A DNA stretch of 64,000 nt from Muricea muricata (taxonomy: Eukaryota; Cnidaria; Anthozoa; Malacalcyonacea; Plexauridae). The notes beneath the pieces were generated by a model. It worked only from the letters and a program-made list of their open reading frames with translations, had not been told where the DNA came from and made no database searches. Shown piece after piece: positions 58,925-64,000 of the stretch. The position numbers were made by a program, and so were the translations under genes. Within the stretch, counting starts at the first letter, position 1; every line of letters starts with the position of its first letter. The stretch covers positions 32,988,982-33,052,981 of the forward strand of contig OY979718.1 of the NCBI GenBank assembly GCA_963855995.1. Direction: 5' to 3'.

Positions 58925-60295
58925 CATTTTGATTTAGATTTTGATAGCATTAATTTAGACAGTATACTTCAATTAAGTAAGATTTTAATTAATCATAAAA
59001 GTGGTGATATTTTATGCATGTTTGACGCGTGATGCATATAAGTTGCTCTTTCGATTAGTTGTTCGATTTATCTTAAAGTGAGTGGAATAATTTGCATACG
59101 ACACAAAATTGTTTATTGTCTGGCATAAAAGTGAAAGAGCTCGCAAAATTGTAATACAACAATTTTATTTCATAATAACTTGACGTCAAAGTGTTTTTAC
59201 TTATAACCTTTGTCACAAAATAATAATGTTTATAAAGCCTAGCTAATTCTCATTCATCGCAATTCGTCGGCGAAGTATTTTTTATGTGAACACTGAAAAT
59301 GCTTTATCTTTCGACATGAGAAGATACTTAAGCTCTCGGATTCAAGTGTGGTTCAATTGCAAGATGATCAACAGTTTTTGTCATGCGCACTTTAATAATC
59401 AATATGCTGAAATATCCTTAACGACATTCGTGTTTGGATGATGCGAAACTAGCGGAATGTTGTTAAGTTTGTGGCAGGTTAATTCAATGCATTTTGAAAA
59501 GATTTCTATTTTTTTTCTAATTAATACAAACAAGGCATATAGTCAACTTGTAGGATTATTGATATACTAAAATTAAAAATACATAATGGTTTTTAGTCAT
59601 AAATATTTAGTTACTTGATCAGTAGATTATTTTATTCGATTTTTTCTCATATAACTATGTATATACTCACAGCTGGAAATGAATAAATCGTATATGTTCA
59701 AAAAATGGTAAAGTAATATGTTGGTAAAATTGGTAAAAAACATTAAGTAAAAAGGAAAAACTTACAAGTCTAGTTGATAATTGGACAGCGAACACCAGAT
59801 GTCCATGAGTTGAAATAGGGAAAAAACACGTACCTCAAATCGATGAAAAACAATTGCACACAAACACAATTTAACATGACATTTAAAGTGGTCTCCCACA
59901 GTGAAAATTTTATTTTAATCTATTGATGAATTAAATAAAAAAAATAAGTTGTCCCTGCTCTAAGGTAGCGGTATTCTCAACCATTTAGAGTACTGTCCCC
60001 TTGTTTTTAATAGTTTTAGTAATAAACAATGGCATCATAGTGGCTTCCGATATAATTTTGCCCCGAGCCCGCGAATTCTCTCGGCGGCCCTGGATAAAGA
60101 ATCAATCACTTTCACATTTGTGTTGCTATAGTAACTTAAAAAAGCTTCGGATAAAATACAGGCTTTGTTCTGAAAATGATTCGATCCAAGTTAATTATAG
60201 AGAACACCAAAAGAGCTTTAATCTGAATATGAATATTAATGCCCACCAATTAATCTTAAATGCATACATGTCAAACAATTCAAGTTTATATTAAA
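58925..60295. other. AT-rich sequence without recognised features
   Basis: No coding motif on either strand. An open frame at 60001-60294 has no recognisable domain. Confidence 0.4.
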
Positions 60296-60305
60296 TTTAA
60301 TTTGC

Positions 60306-60353
60306 TAACGTTTCGAATTCGTCGCTACATTGCAACATCATCAGAGCTATATA
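60306..60353 (-). ncRNA. Hammerhead-like core (minus strand), Penelope-like terminal region
   Basis: On the minus strand CTGATGA (60344-60338), T, GTTGC ... GCGAC stem, then GAATTC and GAAA (60314-60311). It has six extra bases before GAAA compared with the plus-strand partner at 60957. Probably decayed. Confidence 0.35.
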
Positions 60354-60434
60354 CAATGAATAGACATAAGTTGTATCTATATAATACATGATAACTAAGT
60401 ATTATAGTACAAACGGTAAAAATTTAAATGATCA

Positions 60435-60686
60435 ATGAGATCGCATGTTGTGCATAAACATAAGTGTCAATGTTGTGGCGCATTGTATGTTGGTCAAACA
60501 CGCCGACATATACACACGCGAATCTCAGAACATATGGGAGTTTCGTCCAAAACTGGAAATAAGCTTTCAGTCTCGCAAATGTCGGCTGTTCTGACTCACC
60601 ATCATCTCTCTGGACATAACATTTCTGACTCTGACTTTACTATACTAACGTCAGGCAAATCTATAAGTTTCATCTTAAATGCGTGA
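60435..60686 (+). pseudogene. GIY-YIG endonuclease fragment of a Penelope-like element
   Basis: Reads HVVHKHKCQCCGALYVGQTR and HIHTRISEHMG, then LSHHH-like AVLTHHHLSGHNISDSDF. The C..C followed by ALYVGQTRRH and H.R..EH matches the zinc-linked GIY-YIG module of Penelope-like elements; a different lineage from the one at 21-23 kb. It lies between two inverted hammerhead-like motifs (60306-60353, 60951-60991). No reverse transcriptase is seen nearby. Confidence 0.7.
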
Positions 60687-60950
60687 AAGTCTCCTCATTT
60701 CCAAATTAAAACCTATCCTTAATAATAATATTTCCTCTATGCCACTAAATCTATTTTAATCACTAATCTCGCTCGAGCTTGACCTGGTATTTTGATATAC
60801 CGGTAATATGTAATGACTCAATTCTTACTTTGACATATTGTTTTTCTAATCTTTTACTATCGGTCCCTTCTTTTTAAATTTTTACCGCTTGTAATATAAT
60901 ACTTAGTTTTATATAGATAATTATAACTTATGTTTATTCATTGCAGCTAT

Positions 60951-60991
60951 ATAGCTCTGATGATGTTGCGACGTAGCGACGAAACGTTAGC
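60951..60991 (+). ncRNA. Hammerhead-like core (plus strand), Penelope-like terminal region
   Basis: CTGATGA (60957-60963), one unpaired T, stem GTTGC/GCGAC with loop GACGTA, then GAAA (60981-60984) and CGTTAGC. An upstream agctatatagct could form stem I. Stem III and the cleavage site are not evident, so this is a candidate only. Confidence 0.4.
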
Positions 60992-61387
60992 AAAAAAAAA
61001 ATTTAGTATAAACTTGAATTGTTTGACATGTATGCATTTAAAATTACTTGCTGGGCATTACTGTAATATTCATATTCAGATTACGTTTTCCGCCTGGTAT
61101 TTCAATTACAACAAAAGAGCTTTATTAGCTATTTAGATACCAGATCGATGTCCTGAACCTGCGAAAAACAGAGTTTAATGTTCAAATTGAACCTTCAGAG
61201 GTATTTTTTCTTGTGCCGGTAGGAAAAAAGTGCTCTAATGGAGTGTTTTTAATATTTCTTGCTATTCTCCCTGATTAAGCCCTTAATTGTGTAAATTAAA
61301 CGGAATTTCTCGGTCTTTGATAACCAACCAAGAATTATTAGAAACAGTGTAATGGAAAATATTGCAAATTTTGAGTGGAAGACTACC

Positions 61388-61420
61388 TTAAGGAGGCTCC
61401 CAACAAATATGGTACAATTT
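61388..61420 (+). other. Lone end of a TTAA-type element
   Basis: TTAAGGAGGCTCCCAAC resembles the GGTGGCTCCCTA end of the elements at 7433 and 36173. No partner end was found nearby. Confidence 0.4.
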
Positions 61421-61863
61421 AAAATCCGAGGCGATGCTGCGTTCCTCGCGCGGAATTTTTGTGACGCGAAATTGGGATTTTGAAAACACGTTTCGTGAAG
61501 TTGCTTTGATTTTTCAGCAAGAAAACGCTATTTTTTATTGTAATCGTGAACGTAAGTGAGCCTTTATGTATGTTTCAAACCTTTTTTTTACTTCTCTTTT
61601 AATATACTGTTTGGTTTCATATTTTAAGTGTATTTTAATACGTTTTATAGTATTTAGTCAATTTTGTGTTGTCAATTTTTTTTCACAATTTATATACACT
61701 ATTGACAACAAAGACAAGGTTATGAAGTACCAAATTAAATACAGCAACTTATATTCAAGTGAACAGATCGACTTCAAATAAACGGTGATAACACCGAGCA
61801 ATGGAACATTAATGAACGTCTCTGTGTATAAAACCTACGGTCAGTCAGACATTGCAGTCAGCA

Positions 61864-61928
61864 TCAGGTCTGCTGACGTACATCGGGTCTGCTGACGTAC
61901 ATCGATCAGGTCTGCTGACGTACTTCAA
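61864..61928 (+). repeat. Short tandem repeat, three units
   Basis: ggtctgctgacgtacatc occurs three times with small spacers, directly before the LINE fragment. Confidence 0.85.
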
Positions 61929-62465
61929 GCCCTTGAATGGGAAGACTTAGAATCCAGAAGAATTATAACCAAAGCCACTTTAATGTATAAAATTTTGAAC
62001 GACTATAGTGCTCCGAATTTGAAAAAGTTATTTAAGAGAAGGAATTCCTTACAAACTTCTTATGCCCTCAGAAATTCTCAAAATGATTTAGACCTACCAA
62101 AGCCTAGACGTGAATTCCTTAAAAAAAGCTTCAAGTATAGTGGTTCTAGACTCTGGAACAATCTCTCGCTTGAAGCTAAGGAAGCTCAATCAATTTGCTT
62201 GTTCAAAGACTTTGTAAGATCAACTAATAATCTGTTAGATTGAATAAATCCTTATTGTAACTATTAATATTTAGCCGGATCACACCAACTTTTTGTAAAT
62301 ATGCATGCTATTTATTTTTTCTTCTTTCTTTCCTTTTCTGTCCTTTTGTAAATATCTTCCTTGATTCTTTTTTTTAATTGTTTGACGCCCCTTGTGGAAA
62401 CCAACTATTTTGTTGACAAGGCTAGCGTCAGTAAATAAAGTTTTACATACATACATACATACATC
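61924..62465 (+). pseudogene. LINE (CR1/L2-like) 3' fragment
   Basis: 5'-truncated. It reads LQALEWEDLESRRIITKATL, MYKILNDYSAPNL, YALRNSQNDLDLPKPRREFL and YSGSRLWNNLSLEAKEA, then a stop. This is the conserved C-terminus of cnidarian CR1/L2-type LINEs. The 3' UTR ends aataaagttttacatacatac with (ACAT)n, typical of such LINE tails. Confidence 0.8.
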
Positions 62466-62469
62466 AATG

Positions 62470-63368
62470 GACAGATTTAGATTACACGACGCGACGTCGA
62501 CGAGGACGTGAAAATGACGTGTACAGACAACAGTCATCTACTTCCAGTTTAATGTAGAACGTCAGATTTGTCTTTTTGCAAGCATTTTTGTGTTTTCATC
62601 CCTCCTGTTTATTTCGTTGGATATTACAATCAGTTGTCAAGAAATGGGCAAGGAAATGCTTTCTAAGGACGGCCTTCTGTATGTATCTGAGCAGTCGACG
62701 GACTGTATGTAAGGACGGCCTTCTGTAAGAATGTATCTGAGCAGTCGACAATGTCTGGAAGAATAAACTGGAAATATTTTGTTGTTTTGAGGAGACGAAG
62801 TTTGTCACAGTTTTCGGAAAAAATACAAAAGCTCAAGGTCATTTTTGAAGGTAAATGCTTACAGTTCTGGGTGATTCCATCAGGTGTATGGGTTTTCAGT
62901 ATAATATAGCATGTCAGTGATTGTCCTAGTGACATTTAGAAATGTTTTGAATAGTTTTTTTCCGGCTGAAATCTGTTTTTTAATTCTTGTACTTTTTTAA
63001 ACATATGTGACAAAACAGCTTGCGATTTTGTTGTTTTGCTAGGACGGCGAAAGCGTTTGTGAAAACCCGATACGTCCAAAAACTGCCGAAATACTAAAAA
63101 GCAGCCTTGTCGTTTCACAAAAAGTTTACCTAGAACTAGCAAACAATATATAGACAACAAATTAGAGTGTTTTTTTGGATGCCTACTGTCATATTTTTTG
63201 AATAAAAAGAACAAAACTTTGACGTTCTGAAGACGACGTGAAAACAACTCAATTGACGTCCTCTTTAGGACGTGGACGACGCCCTAGACTAAACCGGATG
63301 TGGAATTTCGCGGGTCCACGTCATTTTCACGTCCTCGTCGACGTCGCGCCGTGTTATCTAAATCTGTC
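62470..63368. mobile_element. Non-autonomous DNA transposon with about 50-bp inverted ends
   Basis: Ends GACAGATTTAGATTACACG and the complement of GACAGATTTAGATAACACG, continuing through CGACGTCGACGAGGACGTG on both sides. An internal direct duplication (ggacggccttctgta ... tgtatctgagcagtcgac) lies at 62668-62752. No transposase is recognised. Confidence 0.75.
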
Positions 63369-63759
63369 TAATAATTGGTGGGGCGAATATTCATTTATTT
63401 GTGTCCACAGACCTTCAAAACAATGGATTTCAAAAGAAAATATGAGTGATGCAAAACACGATGAATGAATATTGTTCCTTCTAATTATCGATTCTTGCCA
63501 CGCTACAAACTGATAATATGATAGGACACCCGTGTTCACAGACGTTAAATACAAAAGAAGATAATCTGGGAAGAACACGAATATTTAAATAAGTCCCCCC
63601 CTCTCCAGTTATCGATCTGCGCATGCGCAGGTGACTAACATTTGGGAAACAACGTTAGCAATTGTAGTTATTATAGTAAAGTATTGCCAAAGTATTGTTA
63701 GATTTACCATCTCAAGTGCTAAGTGGGATTTTCAGTAATCTAAACATTTTCTCTTTAAG

Positions 63760-63971
63760 ATTTGAGCAACATGCTTTCTGGTAGACATGTCGATGTAATC
63801 CGCAGACATCATAGAAACAAGCCTTTCTTTTATTTTTTGGTGTGTATGTTGAACAACAATGGCAAGATTCAGATTTTCCGCGTGGAAGATTGGAATCAGC
63901 TTAAGAAATTCACAGATGCTTTGGAAGCTGTTTTTGAGATAACGTTTATGCACCGATATTTTTCCGTATAA
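63760..63971 (+). CDS. Duplicate of the probable thioesterase terminal exon (copy J2)
   Basis: The acceptor is acattttctctttaag with the same phase as J1. It reads (D)LSNMLSGRHVDVIRRHHRN, CMLNNNGKIQIFRVEDWNQL and FTDALEAVFEITFMHRYFSV before taa. About 80% identical to J1 at protein level, and the similarity extends about 25 bp into the upstream intron. It ends six residues later than J1. J1 and J2 may be alternative terminal exons or belong to tandem gene copies. Confidence 0.45.
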
Positions 63972-64000
63972 TAATTTCTTGATTTTGATACAATTAATTT

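Overview
The window is eukaryotic. It has spliced exons with GT..AG borders, multi-kilobase introns, very long (TA)n tracts and several kinds of metazoan transposon, at low GC. The transposon mix (Penelope-like element with GIY-YIG, Helitron, PIF/Harbinger, Tc1-like, TTAA-target elements and an integrase-type element) plus an animal-type FAS/PKS gene suggests an early-branching or marine invertebrate. A cnidarian is my best guess; a sponge or mollusc is not excluded.

Host gene. One large plus-strand gene runs through the window: the 3' part of an animal fatty-acid-synthase-like / polyketide-synthase megasynthase. Exons follow the order DH (1-367, then 921 onward), structural KR, a degenerate ER and the N-terminal part of KR (921-3497), catalytic KR (16150-16428), ACP (5815-6179), and thioesterase (6943-7290 or its duplicate, then 23238-23373, 39745-39929, 43273-43497, and probably 58719-58915). 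Intron phases agree at nearly every join. The upstream KS-AT half lies outside the window.

Duplication. About 9 kb of this gene (1651 to about 10705) is repeated in direct orientation at 13057 to about 19440. The copies decayed in complementary ways. Copy 1 lacks the catalytic KR exon but keeps the ACP exon; copy 2 keeps the KR exon but its ACP exon lost its 5' part in a deletion at a 7-bp microhomology. No colinear set of exons in the window gives DH-KR-ACP-TE in the right order without trans-splicing or a corrected assembly.

Transposons by region. 7433-10512: TTAA-target element containing a large inverted-repeat integrase-type element; copy 2 preserves the empty site. 10.7-12.7 kb: long palindromes and (TA)n tracts between the gene copies. 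21.0-23.1 kb: Penelope-like element, minus strand. 26.6-33.9 kb: Helitron, minus strand, with an N-terminal cysteine-protease-like region, a Rep region and a Pif1-type helicase, broken by one nonsense codon and one frameshift; a second element shares its 3' end at 49720. 35.4-38.5 kb: Tc1/IS630-type element with a nested TTAA element. 45.9-46.5 and 61.9-62.5 kb: LINE fragments. 51.7-56.5 kb: nested PIF/Harbinger elements. 57.6-58.6 kb: element with an apparent 9-bp target duplication. Palindromic hairpin elements and minisatellites lie throughout.

No tRNA, rRNA, CRISPR array or operon was seen. All coordinates come from reading the sequence by eye; exon borders were checked for splice dinucleotides and phase, not by any alignment.
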